From assembly GCF_004791025.1 (NCBI RefSeq), contig NZ_SRUO01000008.1, forward strand, positions 124,001-188,000: a DNA stretch of 64,000 nucleotides, in the 5' to 3' direction. The translations under genes and the position numbers were made by a program. The DNA comes from Mesorhizobium sp. M4B.F.Ca.ET.203.01.1.1. Lineage in GTDB: Bacteria > Pseudomonadota > Alphaproteobacteria > Rhizobiales > Rhizobiaceae. Positions 15,818-25,001 of the stretch are shown here, in pieces; positions within the stretch are counted from its first letter, which is position 1; each line of letters opens with the position of its first letter. The notes under the pieces were generated by a model, which was not told the DNA's origin, ran no database searches, and saw nothing but the letters and a program-made list of their open reading frames with translations.

Positions 15818-16344
15818 GGACGGTCGCGTCAAACTACCTCTACTCGACCTTGCGGGAGCGGATCGTCGAGCACGTATTTGTTGGGGACGCTCTCCGCGAG
15901 CTTTGGCGGCTCGGCGTTTACGACGTTGAAGTGCTCCGGTCGGAATTCGACGCCCACGGGTACGACCTGGTTATGGCAAGGGGAAAGGTCGTTCGGCACA
16001 TCCAGTTCAAAACTGGAACGCAGAAGAAGCCCGGCTCCGTTTCACTGTCCCGTGCTTTGGCTGAGAAACCAAGTGGATGCGCCATCTGGATCCGACTGGA
16101 GCCCGATCTTGGCATGGGGCCGTTCTTCTGGTTTGGGGGCCCTCCCGGTCAGCCGCTAGCGGCGCTGAACCACCTTCCAAACTCGCGGCGTGTGACCCCT
16201 AACAAGAACGGGGTCCGTCCGATCCGCAAGAATCATCATGAAGTGCCGGGCGCTGCATTCGTGCCCCGTAGCACATTGCGGGAAATTCTGGTCGACCTTT
16301 TCGGCGACCTGAAGCCGACGCTCGTTGTAGAGGAACTGGAATGA
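15814..16344 (+). CDS. PD-(D/E)XK-like nuclease-fold protein, 176 aa
   Basis: The start ATG overlaps the stop of the HTH gene. Residues 44-66 give E44, D51 in HGYDLVM and Q64-F-K66 in RHIQFKT, matching the E...D...(E/Q)xK signature of restriction-endonuclease-like folds, with Gln in place of the second acidic residue as in many HsdR and Hjc-like members. The later KPSGCAIWI strand is consistent with the fold. No methylase is beside it. It may be a toxin or restriction-like effector controlled by its HTH partner; the catalytic assignment needs structural comparison. Confidence 0.6.
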   Translation: MRTVASNYLYSTLRERIVEHVFVGDALRELWRLGVYDVEVLRSEFDAHGYDLVMARGKVVRHIQFKTGTQKKPGSVSLSRALAEKPSGCAIWIRLEPDLGMGPFFWFGGPPGQPLAALNHLPNSRRVTPNKNGVRPIRKNHHEVPGAAFVPRSTLREILVDLFGDLKPTLVVEELE

Positions 16345-16483
16345 CGCCTACGGGTCCCATCGCAGGTTTCTTGGATTCGGCTTTCCTCAACGTACAATAT
16401 TCGAATAGCGTTATGTCGGAAATACTTCGATGACCCGTGCCGCGTTGTGGCAAACGGTAACATTCCACATTGCGTGAAGAGCG

Positions 16484-16969
16484 ATGACAGAGGGCAAATA
16501 TCCGGGAGAGCTCGCCTCCCCGCAGCAGATACATGAATTGGCGGAAGAGTATCGAAAGGCCGCAACCTTGCTGCTTCAGCTGGGCCGATCGGGCAAACCG
16601 CTTACCCGAGCGCCGTTCAGACTATCCGCCATCCACGGGATCGGACTCTATCTGACGGCGCTCTTGCTCCAACGTGGCCACGATCCCAATCAAATCCGCA
16701 AAATGCAACTCGACTTGGCGGCGCGGGCGAAGCACACCGTCGAAGCGAGGCTGCGCCTTCGCGCGAAAACCGCCAATCATCTTCAGTCCCTCAGCCAGAA
16801 CCGGGAATATCTCATCACCCGGTACGGCCCAGAGTTGGCGGCAACGGCGTCACCGATAAACCGGCTTACCGCCACCCTCGAAGAGGTGGCGGCAAAGTTT
16901 ACCCTTTTGATCGCGCCGTCCTCAAGAACGGGGCAACAAGCAGACGCCGCCGCAACTGGCAAGGCCTGA
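16484..16969 (+). CDS. HEPN-like helical protein, 161 aa, unknown function
   Basis: Wholly helical. The segment SAIHGIGLYLTALLLQRGHDPNQIRKMQLDLAARA resembles the first half of HEPN-type domains (aliphatic helix, gap, then a helix with a basic motif), here QLDL where many have GHDL. The conserved R-x4-6-H catalytic motif of HEPN RNases is not evident, so activity is doubtful. It lies 140 bp after the nuclease-like gene on the same strand. Function unknown. Confidence 0.55.
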   Translation: MTEGKYPGELASPQQIHELAEEYRKAATLLLQLGRSGKPLTRAPFRLSAIHGIGLYLTALLLQRGHDPNQIRKMQLDLAARAKHTVEARLRLRAKTANHLQSLSQNREYLITRYGPELAATASPINRLTATLEEVAAKFTLLIAPSSRTGQQADAAATGKA

Positions 16970-16991
16970 GCCGATTACCGCCTTGGGCGGT

Positions 16992-17294
16992 TCAGGGCTG
17001 CGGTTCGGCGGCTTCTCTGTCCGCCTCAACCGCGAGTCCAATGACATGATGAACGAGGAATACATCGATGTAGTACGCGACCTCGTCGCGCGGCATCGGC
17101 AGCTTGTCGACTAGGTCGGTAGCCAGCCAACTGTCGATGTAGTCACCGGCATCCCAGAGGCTTCGGGTTAGCTCCTCATCGTTCGGTTCAATCCGCTCAA
17201 TTACACGCTCGAACGCGGTGTTGGCGGCGTCGATCAGTACAGCACGGTCGGCCCCTGCAACCGGCAGGGACGCAATAATGGCATTGGAATCCAT
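16992..17294 (-). CDS. Hypothetical acidic protein, 100 aa
   Basis: Small soluble acidic helical protein with a possible AGAAGG ribosome-binding site upstream of the ATG at 17294. No motif recognised. Convergent with the HEPN-like gene. The even spread of Asp/Glu/Ile and absence of a better overlapping frame make it plausible. Confidence 0.5.
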   Translation of the reverse strand: MDSNAIIASLPVAGADRAVLIDAANTAFERVIERIEPNDEELTRSLWDAGDYIDSWLATDLVDKLPMPRDEVAYYIDVFLVHHVIGLAVEADREAAEPQP

Positions 17295-17367
17295 GAGTGG
17301 ATCATCCTTCTGGAAGGGGCGTTTGTGACATCAGCCTTGTCGGTCGCCATCCCGACGGTGGTTCTTA

Positions 17368-18147
17368 GTGTGGTGGCTAATCAAGGCGCCAGGCGCCACC
17401 TTCTGCTCACATGCGCACAAGCAGGATACGCTGGAATTTCGTAGATGCAATCCAGGGCAAGAGGGACAGCACCGAAATGCAAGCTCGGCGCCCACCTCTA
17501 AACCGCCTGAGGGGCCGGCGAAGACAGACAAGGAGATTGAAAATTTCATCCGCCATTACGAGCAGAAGGGCGCAACGGCCCTGCCGTTCGATCACGAACT
17601 GCTGGAGGAACGGGCAAGGCGCAGCTAGATCAAGCACAAACTTAACATCGACAAGTCGCTCGCTCTCTTGCGCCCGGCAGCGATCGAACAAAGATGCATA
17701 ACCTATGGGGATCTGGCGAAGGCTAGCGATGTTGCATGGAGCCAGGCACACTGGCTCATAAGTGGCGCAAACGGCCACCTAGATCGGCTACTCGACGTTT
17801 GTTACGCCCGTGGGCTGCCGATGTTGATCGCACTCTGCGTCAACCAATGCGGCCTGAAAACAGGTGAACTCGAAGAATATTCTCTTGCTGGGTTCGCCGC
17901 AGGTGCTCGACGGCTAGGAATTCCGGTCGTCGACGAATTGGTCTTTCATCACGAGTCTCGGGATGCCTCTTGGAGATGGGGGGCGCGAAAGGACGAGCGA
18001 TGGAAGATGCCCAATCCGGAGCAACAAGATTTCGAAGGGCAGCTTGATGCGCTCGGTAGGGTATCAGCAAAGCTTACCGCATGTGCCGGCGAGCGGTTCA
18101 GGTCCAGCCTGCCAGTTGCTCCATCTCTCACGCCCCCCGACGCCTAG
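17368..18147 (+). pseudogene. Conserved hypothetical gene interrupted by an in-frame stop
   Basis: Two open segments share one frame: 17368-17628, ending in a conserved-looking TDKEIENFIRHYEQKG...LPFDHELLEERARR segment, and from 17629 a continuation (KHKLNIDKSLALLRPAAIEQRCITYGDLAKAS) with only one TAG (17626-17628) between them. I recall rhizobial proteins in which these two parts are joined, so a nonsense mutation is likely. The second part could still be made from a TTG at 17668 (159 aa). It contains ITYGDLA, GHLDRLLDVC and ALCVNQ stretches. Function unknown. The true 5' end is uncertain, since the first segment opens only with a GTG. Confidence 0.5.
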
Positions 18148-18155
18148 CGTTCGCG

Positions 18156-21095
18156 TCAGCCTGGTGGAGCAGAAAGGCGCGAGATCGCCGATAGGTCGAT
18201 GGCGAGACTTCGGGCGTCGGTCTCGTCGGCACCCAAGCGCTGCAGCATGCTTACGAACGCATCCGGATCCGGCTGTCCGAGTGCGAGCCGGTAGTAGAGC
18301 AGGTCCTGCAGCATTCTCTCGCGACGTGCCGCCCTCAGGCTGAAGCGCCAGTCGAAGCTGACGCTGGTCGGCCGCCCGCTCTCAGGGAGCCACCAGCGTT
18401 CCAGACCGGTCCGGCCATCCTTCACCTGTCGGGCGAGCGCGATGAGCTTGCCGAAGGGACTCCCGGTGTCAGCCCGCGACAGGGCCTCCTCGCCGTGCCT
18501 GCGTGCCAGGGACTGGCGCACCGCGAGACTGCCGTAGCGCGCGATGCGTCCCTCGCGCTGCTCGAAGTCGACCGGGTCGCTGGGGAGGTCCCAGTGAACG
18601 ATCCGGCTGCACCATAGGTGAAAGTCCAGTCCTTCCTGACCGATGGAGGTCGTACAAAGCATGTGCGGCCAGAAGGGCGAATTGAACGCGAGGCGCAGCG
18701 TGTCGCTACGAACGCGCTTGCCTTTCTTCTTGCCGCCGCGGCTCTGATCTCCGCCGGCGAAGGGCGACACCGCCTGGACCGGCACGCGATGCTTCGTCCT
18801 GCCGCGGCGGAACTGCACCAAGCCTGGACGATCCAGCAAGCTCGCGGAGAGCTGATCGATGATCTTGATTCCCTCCGCGTCGCCGAGCTGGCCAAGCAGT
18901 CCCATCTGCTCGTCGAGGACGGCCTCGAAGCCTCCCTTCAGCATCGCTTCGCCAAGCGCGTCCGGATAGCGCTTGCGCCTGGTGGCGGCGAGTATCAGAT
19001 CGGCGAAGGTCCGGTGACCGAGATACGGCCTCAGGTTGTCCCACGCGAAGGCAAACACTCGCTGCCTCTTGCGAGAGGTGTCCTGCGGCACGCGGTGTCG
19101 GGCGACGCATCGCGCGATGATCGAGCCCGGGGACGAGAGTAGATACTCCGCCAGCGCGACGAGTTCGGCGTGGGAGATATGGAAGATCTGACCGAGCGTT
19201 TGCCAGTCCTTCGCCTTGGCACCTCGGCTCGCCCTAGAGGCTAGCGAAGAGATGCGCTGGTAGGAGGACATGGAGAGAGCTCGCTCGACGCCGGCGGCCA
19301 CGATCCACGTCGGTCGCTTCTCGCGGCCGTCAAGCTTGATGCCTCTGCCGCGCAGATAGTCCTCGAGCTGCCGTCGCGCGTCTGCACGTACCGTAGCGAC
19401 CGACGCATCTGCCGATTTCAGAGGCTCGACCGCGAGGGAAAGATTCGGCCACGGCATGAACAGGCCGACTAGCGCCCCAGTCTCGCTGCCCCCTGGACGC
19501 AGGAGCGGTGTGGGCGCCTTCTCCTTCGGCTTGCGCAGCCCGCCGGAGAGGTGGATCGACAGCAGGGCGGAGATCGCGGTGGGCGCACCGCGCCACTTGC
19601 TAAAGAGCAGCGTCTTGCCCGGCAGCAGCCTCTTGGTGGACCACGGCCCCTCGAGCTTCCACCAACCCACGGTCGGCGGCTGCCATGGCAACGATAGGTG
19701 CGCCGCGTCGCCGGACATCTCGGCGAGTTGTCGGAGCTGAGGATGTGCGAAGGCACCGCGGCCGGATCCCGCCTCGATCGGCGCCGGCTTCGCAGTGGTC
19801 AGGACGTCCCACACCTTGTAGCCGTGCATCGTCTGAGCGGGATAAGGGATCGAGCTCCACATTGCCGGGGCCCAGCCGGCGAACTCGCTGCCCGATGTCT
19901 CCGCGAAGTGCTTGAACAGGACGAGGTCTTGCGCTTCGATCTCCACCTGCCGGTTCCGGCGCTCGAACAAGTCCTCCTCGTGAACCAGCGCGCGCTCCGT
20001 GCGCGCCATCAAGGGTCGGAGCAGCCCCTCCAGGCGCAACTTCGCCGCATGGACCGACTGGCGTATTCCGTCGGCAGTGCCGCCGGTGCGGAGCGCGTCG
20101 TGATATTCGCGGAAAGCGCCCTCGACCAAGGCCTTGTGGTCTCGGTCATCGGCGAGGAACCCGACCAGGTCGATCAGGGAGCGATAGTGGTCGACGGGAT
20201 GGATCTCCTCGCCGTCGAGTCGGCGCAACCGGTAGGGCGTAGCCGAAAGCAGCAGCACCGCCGGACGGTCTTCACCTCCGAGGAGTGCGTCGATGAGTAG
20301 TCGGTGCACTCGGGCACGCTCGCACTTCAGCCGCAAGTCCGATTGCTCCGGCCTCGGAAGTATGAGGTCGGCGTAGCGGTGGAACTCGTCGAGGATCACG
20401 AGATCGGGCTTCACCGTTCTGGACCGGAGTGCTGCAAGTGCGAGGACGGAGCGGAAGCGGGCGACGAACTCGACCACATCGACGTCCTCGCGGTCCAGCC
20501 AGGCGAGGACGGCCATCTCGACCTTGCCGGTCGGGCAGCCGAAGATGTCGCGCATTGCGCGTTCGATGCCGATGGCGGTGTAGCCCTTCAGGTTTCCGCG
20601 CTCCTGGAGTAGCCGGCGCCCATTCCCTCCACGGTCTCGGTCGAGTTTCAGCACGACGGAGCGGAGCAACGGGAAACGGTCGAGCGCAGACCGGATCAGC
20701 TCTCGCTCCGCCTTTCGGCCCGTCCTTGGCCCCGGCTTCCAGCCTGGAAGGCTCGTCTCCGGCGTGAAGGTGAAGATGCGGAAGCCCTCCCCTTCCTGGG
20801 GCGGGGCTCCGGGTACCAGGGCGAGCCGGTCTTCGCCGGCGTCATACTCCTTCTCATCGATTTCGGTGAGCGAAACGAACTTCGGCCTGTTTTGCCCCGC
20901 GATCTCCAGACTGGGGCACATGTACATCACGTTCAGTCGCTTCCGGCTCGTGCGCAGCTCCTTGGCGATGGCACGCGCGATGACGGTCTTGCCGAGGCCG
21001 ACCTCGTCCGCGACCAAGAAGCGCCTCGGGCCGCTGGCCTCCAGGGTCTGGCGCGCCACCTCCACCGTGCGCTGTTGGAAGGCTGCCAAGTCCAT
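18156..21095 (-). CDS. zacC: Azaca-like ZacC: SF2 helicase, 979 aa
   Basis: Superfamily-2 helicase. Walker A EVGLGKT is at residues 31-37, the Walker B-like box DEFH near 235, and the C-terminal half contains TTSIGQEGLDFH and QREGRIAR (about 825-850, motifs V and VI). The N terminus begins directly with a Q-motif-like LAAFQQRTVEVA. Its start overlaps the stop of the PLD gene (TGATG), so it is the last gene of a tightly coupled three-gene operon DUF6361-PLD-helicase. From memory, that set is the anti-phage system Azaca (zacABC). The helicase assignment is firm; the system name is less so. Confidence 0.8.
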   Translation of the reverse strand: MDLAAFQQRTVEVARQTLEASGPRRFLVADEVGLGKTVIARAIAKELRTSRKRLNVMYMCPSLEIAGQNRPKFVSLTEIDEKEYDAGEDRLALVPGAPPQEGEGFRIFTFTPETSLPGWKPGPRTGRKAERELIRSALDRFPLLRSVVLKLDRDRGGNGRRLLQERGNLKGYTAIGIERAMRDIFGCPTGKVEMAVLAWLDREDVDVVEFVARFRSVLALAALRSRTVKPDLVILDEFHRYADLILPRPEQSDLRLKCERARVHRLLIDALLGGEDRPAVLLLSATPYRLRRLDGEEIHPVDHYRSLIDLVGFLADDRDHKALVEGAFREYHDALRTGGTADGIRQSVHAAKLRLEGLLRPLMARTERALVHEEDLFERRNRQVEIEAQDLVLFKHFAETSGSEFAGWAPAMWSSIPYPAQTMHGYKVWDVLTTAKPAPIEAGSGRGAFAHPQLRQLAEMSGDAAHLSLPWQPPTVGWWKLEGPWSTKRLLPGKTLLFSKWRGAPTAISALLSIHLSGGLRKPKEKAPTPLLRPGGSETGALVGLFMPWPNLSLAVEPLKSADASVATVRADARRQLEDYLRGRGIKLDGREKRPTWIVAAGVERALSMSSYQRISSLASRASRGAKAKDWQTLGQIFHISHAELVALAEYLLSSPGSIIARCVARHRVPQDTSRKRQRVFAFAWDNLRPYLGHRTFADLILAATRRKRYPDALGEAMLKGGFEAVLDEQMGLLGQLGDAEGIKIIDQLSASLLDRPGLVQFRRGRTKHRVPVQAVSPFAGGDQSRGGKKKGKRVRSDTLRLAFNSPFWPHMLCTTSIGQEGLDFHLWCSRIVHWDLPSDPVDFEQREGRIARYGSLAVRQSLARRHGEEALSRADTGSPFGKLIALARQVKDGRTGLERWWLPESGRPTSVSFDWRFSLRAARRERMLQDLLYYRLALGQPDPDAFVSMLQRLGADETDARSLAIDLSAISRLSAPPG

Positions 21096-22894
21096 CAGGC
21101 CACTCCATGCACGGCGCCATGGACCGCCTGGAGGAACGGTTGGACGTCGTCGAGATCGTCGAGCGCCGCCCGCCTTTCCTCCTCGTCTGGGAGCGCCTGA
21201 AAGGCCTCCCGGAAGGATTCCACCATTGCCATCATGCTGGTGATGCGGCCCTCAAACGTCCGTGGATCGCGGGCCCAAGCAGCGAGCATGGTTTCAAGGG
21301 TGAACATTTCGGACAGCCGTAGGGCAACTCCGGGTTCCCTGCCCGGGCGCGGCTCCGACCATCGCTGTCCCGCCGTCCCGTCCACACCGTCGAGCAGCGA
21401 TCTGAGCCAGTCGCGGAACCTGCTCGCCCCGACGTAGCGTACGAGCAGCGCCCGGTCGCGGCGCTCGTCGTCCATCCCCTCGACCGGCAGCGAGAGCACC
21501 CAACTCCTCTGGATCGCGGGATCGCCGAGGCTGCTCGCCCGGAAAGCGACGAGCGAGGTCTGCTCGCTCAGCGTCACCACGCCCTTGAGCAAACGGACTG
21601 TCCGGACGCCACTGCCCAGATCCACCCAGGCATCCGGCTCGAGGAAGGGCGACGCTTCGAAGCGGGCGGTCGCGAGCGTCTCGCAGGCGCCCTCCCCGAT
21701 CCGCAGCAGCAGCCCTTCCTCGTCGTACGCGAGGCTGAAATCGCATTCGAGTAGCATCGAGATCTGCTCGTCGAGCTGTCGCCTCGCGCGCTCGTGCTCA
21801 GCGAGCTCCTCATCGATCTCAACCTTGCGGAACTCGAAACCCGAATGGACGAACTCGTGCAGGGTGTCGGCGAGCACGGGATCCCTCAGGTCGAGGATGG
21901 CGACCGCCTCGGCGTTGGGCCCGATCAGCCCGCGCTCCGTCAAGTTGGCGCTGCCCACCATGAGCGCGGTCCTGCTCCCTTTGGTGACGGCGAGGAGCTT
22001 CGCGTGGACGCCTGCTGGAGGCAGCTCAGTGAACTCCCCGACCTTGTCGTCGATCTGTTGCTCGACCGAGACCTCCGTCTCGGGTTCCGGCGCTGTAGCA
22101 GTGCGGAAGGCGACGCCGCTGACTGGCGAGCAGTCGAAGGCCGCCATGTCGGTGGTGAGCAGCGTAACCTTGGCGCAGCCAGCCTTAAGAACCTCTGCCA
22201 AGCCAGTACGGTCGATGAATGGGCTGACCGCGCTCGCCCGCTCGCCGCGACCGAGGAGCGGCGCTCCGACGAACCTGCGCGTCTCGCCCGGTCGGCGCCA
22301 GAGGAGGCTGCGCACTGTGACGCCTGGCGGCGCCACCCATCGCGCCATCCCCAGCTCCTCGAGTTCGTCCGCCGTAAGGCTAGACTCCCGGAGGAGGTCT
22401 CGCGCGAGGCTGGAGATATCCGGGACGGACCGCGCTGACTTGTCGCGCGAACTGACGAGGAGCAGACCGGCGTCCAGGTCGGAGGATCCCGTGAGGTTGC
22501 GGCTTCCGATCCAGAACCGCCATTGGACCGCGTCGCCCTCGTAGCGGATGAGCGCGACCTTGGGATGCCAGCTCTGCTCGCGCTCGTTCGTGGCGATCGC
22601 GGAGACCATCGTGTCGAGCAGCGGGAGGACGGAGCGGTGCGCGCGCGGCGCGACGATCCGGCCGAGCTGATGGATCACCTGGAGCTTGCCCCGCACGCGG
22701 TCGAACGCCTGGACGAGACCAAGTGGCGAGTTTTCGAACTCGACCTCCGCGTCCCCGCCGAGCGCCAGCACAAGCCCCAGCATGGCGATCAGGTCGAGCG
22801 AATATGTCGCGACCACCGCGCGGGAGACGGTCTGGCCTTCATCCGGCCGCAGCGCGCCGAAGATCGACACGCGGTCATCTTTCCGGAAGCTCAT
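21095..22894 (-). CDS. zacB: Azaca-like ZacB: phospholipase-D-family nuclease-like protein, 599 aa
   Basis: The ATG at 22894 overlaps the upstream stop (ATGA); the frame is open further, to 22939, but coupling favours the shorter form. Two PLD-type half sites are visible: HPK (110-112) followed by GSRNLTGSSD (130-139), and HAK near 297 followed by GSANLTERG. These are HxK-x(n)-(S/N) signatures of the PLD superfamily, which includes non-specific nucleases such as those in restriction and defence systems. Paired with the helicase downstream, it is the probable nuclease arm of the system. Confidence 0.82.
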   Translation of the reverse strand: MSFRKDDRVSIFGALRPDEGQTVSRAVVATYSLDLIAMLGLVLALGGDAEVEFENSPLGLVQAFDRVRGKLQVIHQLGRIVAPRAHRSVLPLLDTMVSAIATNEREQSWHPKVALIRYEGDAVQWRFWIGSRNLTGSSDLDAGLLLVSSRDKSARSVPDISSLARDLLRESSLTADELEELGMARWVAPPGVTVRSLLWRRPGETRRFVGAPLLGRGERASAVSPFIDRTGLAEVLKAGCAKVTLLTTDMAAFDCSPVSGVAFRTATAPEPETEVSVEQQIDDKVGEFTELPPAGVHAKLLAVTKGSRTALMVGSANLTERGLIGPNAEAVAILDLRDPVLADTLHEFVHSGFEFRKVEIDEELAEHERARRQLDEQISMLLECDFSLAYDEEGLLLRIGEGACETLATARFEASPFLEPDAWVDLGSGVRTVRLLKGVVTLSEQTSLVAFRASSLGDPAIQRSWVLSLPVEGMDDERRDRALLVRYVGASRFRDWLRSLLDGVDGTAGQRWSEPRPGREPGVALRLSEMFTLETMLAAWARDPRTFEGRITSMMAMVESFREAFQALPDEEERRAALDDLDDVQPFLQAVHGAVHGVA

Positions 22895-24081
22895 CCGACG
22901 CTCCGCACACACTCGATCATGTTGCGGACCACGGGCCATCGGTAGTCGAGTGGCATCGCGATCCCCTTGCGCCAGTCGGCGCGCCGCTTCTGGTTCAAGA
23001 GGTAAGCGCGGCCATCCTTCAGGTCGCGCTCGCGGGTCTCCAAAATCCGCATAATTGCCTCGAGCGGCTTGTCGGCGCGCACCCAGTCGATGATTGCTTC
23101 GACGAAGTTGGTCAGGCGCCCGTCGATGCGGGTCGCCTTGCGCAGTTCAGCGACGTCGAGCGCCAGGACTGCATCCTGGTGCTCCGCCCGGAGTAGCGGA
23201 AGCGCCTCCGCGTGAGTACGATCATCGGTGCTGCGGTCCTGATTGCGCTTGGCCTCGACTAGGGCGGCGTAGGCGCCCCGCGCGATGCAGGCGACCGAGG
23301 CGGCCCTTTCCGCCAGCAGCAGATCCTTCCGCTCCTCGACGGTCGCCACGTTCCTGATCTTGGCGGACCAGAGCGACTGCGCCGTCACTCCGGCCTCGGC
23401 CAGTCTGCTGAGAAGCGGCTGAGTCCCTCCCTCGCCAGCCCCCCGCCACTTGCAGCGGATGTAGTCGGCCTCCGAGCGCCGAAGGGCGAAGTCCAACTGC
23501 CCGGACTTATTCGCCCAGCCCGGTGGCGGTCCGGGGAGATCCTCGAACAGCGTGCCAGTCCGAACCTTTCCGCCGTCACCGTCGTCACGGGTGAGCAGGC
23601 GGGGCCAGAGGCCTTGCAACTGCACTTCCGTTGGGGCGCCGGTGATGCCAGCTACGGGGCTTGCCATCCGCCAGGATCTGAGCGCGGTCCAGTAGATCGT
23701 GCTCGCACGGACCACCGGACGCTCGCCCGTCTGATACTTCATCCATCCCGAGATCCCCGAGTTCTGCAGTTGGCGCACCGTATCCATCAGCCGCCTCGAG
23801 TAGCGGCGCTCGATCTCGAACAGACGGTCGCGGCTGAAGCGCTCGCCGGCGGTCGACGCGAGCAACTCCTGGTAGGCCCACGCCACGAAGAAGACGTAGC
23901 GGAGCTGCGCGTGCTGGACCGACGTCCCTGGGAAGAACCGATCGGCGAAGGCGAAGTGTATGGGCGCGAACCCGAGCTCGTCGCGAGTCCCATCTGACGC
24001 GAGCTTCGACAGATAGCGGTTCGCGGCGTCGCGGTCGGCCTCCGATAGCATGAACCAGCCGACGGCCGGACCACTAGCCAT
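22891..24081 (-). CDS. zacA: Azaca-like ZacA: DUF6361 family protein, 396 aa
   Basis: The frame opens with a TTG at 24105, but the ATG at 24081 (MASGPAVGWFMLSEADRD) is the natural start. The N-terminal pattern GWxxLSEADR, then DELGFAPIHFAFADRFFPGTS, then RYVFFVAWAY is the DUF6361 signature as I know it. The protein is soluble, helical and basic. It is first in the operon and overlaps zacB by four bases. DUF6361 proteins repeatedly occur beside PLD and helicase genes in defence islands. Molecular function unknown. Confidence 0.75.
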   Translation of the reverse strand: MASGPAVGWFMLSEADRDAANRYLSKLASDGTRDELGFAPIHFAFADRFFPGTSVQHAQLRYVFFVAWAYQELLASTAGERFSRDRLFEIERRYSRRLMDTVRQLQNSGISGWMKYQTGERPVVRASTIYWTALRSWRMASPVAGITGAPTEVQLQGLWPRLLTRDDGDGGKVRTGTLFEDLPGPPPGWANKSGQLDFALRRSEADYIRCKWRGAGEGGTQPLLSRLAEAGVTAQSLWSAKIRNVATVEERKDLLLAERAASVACIARGAYAALVEAKRNQDRSTDDRTHAEALPLLRAEHQDAVLALDVAELRKATRIDGRLTNFVEAIIDWVRADKPLEAIMRILETRERDLKDGRAYLLNQKRRADWRKGIAMPLDYRWPVVRNMIECVRSVG

Positions 24082-24429
24082 CGGCCGACACTCGCTCTCG
24101 CTCAAGCACGTTCGATGTCGATCGATGCTCTTCGAATCGACGAGCGTGAAGCTCGTCGAGCGTCGGAACTAAGCTCCCCATGGAAAATCCCTCCCCTCTT
24201 AGAGAATAGGCCGGACGATCATGGGATCGTCAAGTGTTGCAGTAGTCAGATGCGCACCTGCCAGTTAAGTCTACACGGCTCCCCGTAGCGCACACCGTAA
24301 CGCGCCCCCAAAACTAAGATGAACGAAGTTCGGCTTTCGGATGCGGCAATCCGGCGTGAATGGCGACAACGCGGACAATGAAGTCGCTGGGGGTCGAACT
24401 CGGTCGTTCGAAGTGATTTTGGTTGGGCA

Positions 24430-24600
24430 CGAGAGCGGTTGAGGAAGGCCCGACTGTGAACGAGTTGTCGGTGGGGCGCCTGACAGGGCCCCACAAGCCA
24501 CCCCCCACCCCCGCCACCGACAAACCTCGGCGGGGCCGGCGCCCGAGGCAGCCTACATTGGACTTCCCTGTGCGTTCCTACCCGCGCAGGTGTGGCCTTA
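24430..24600. repeat. Dispersed degenerate repeat, copy 1
   Basis: Shares with 27550-27690 the order: GAGGAAG then CCGACTGTG, a GGGGCCC-rich block, CCCCCGCCACCGACAAA (identical at 24510-24526), then TGTGCGTTC and GCGCAGGT. It lies upstream of the GcrA-like gene in a 690-bp stretch (24082-24767) that otherwise shows no supported gene; the minus-strand frame across it looks like chance. Confidence 0.6.
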
Positions 24601-24767
24601 GGTCGCAAACAATTGGCGTCCAAATGCATAGCCTCAGGCTTCATTGGCCCTGCGACCGACACCATATGCTGGTCTATAGACCTCCAAAACGAGAGAAGCT
24701 TGCCCGACGGGGTCGCACTGCGGCCTTCGGCCGGCAATGGCTATGAAACTAGGAATCTGAAACCATC

Positions 24768-25001
24768 ATGCCTGAAAATATCAGACCAACTTCGAGAGAC
24801 GTTCCCCTCATTCAGCTAGGGGTCTATCAGTGCCGCTTCCCGGTGAGCGAAGACCCGTCAGTACCCGGCGGTTACCGTTTTTGTGCTGGGCCAACTTCAC
24901 CGGATCGCGTCTACTGCGATCACCACCACAGCATCGTGACCGCCGTCGACTCTCGTCGAGTCCGTTCGGGTCTCCATTTTCCTCAACGACGCGCCGCGTA
25001 G
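24768..25001 (+). CDS. GcrA-like small protein (C-terminal zinc-like motif), 77 aa
   Basis: Residues about 18-55 read GVYQCRFPVSED, then YRFCAGP, then RVYCDHHHSI, which matches the C-terminal C-x(n)-FC-x(n)-YC-x2-H pattern of the GcrA cell-cycle regulator family. The N-terminal DNA-binding helix-turn-helix of full GcrA (about 170 aa) is absent, so this is either a mini-protein or a remnant. Phages and islands of alphaproteobacteria do carry GcrA homologues. No neighbour clarifies its role. Confidence 0.45.
   Translation: MPENIRPTSRDVPLIQLGVYQCRFPVSEDPSVPGGYRFCAGPTSPDRVYCDHHHSIVTAVDSRRVRSGLHFPQRRAA

Noticed and set aside
3852..24081. DISARM, BREX or Dpd system
   Set aside because: DUF1998 helicase, PLD and SNF2-like genes occur in those systems too, but no methylase, PglX/BrxC-type gene or tRNA-guanine-transglycosylase-like gene is present, and DUF4338 points to Druantia.
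24246..24737. 163-aa minus-strand ORF in the repeat region
   Set aside because: Contains a poly-Gly run produced by the C-rich repeat; composition not protein-like.
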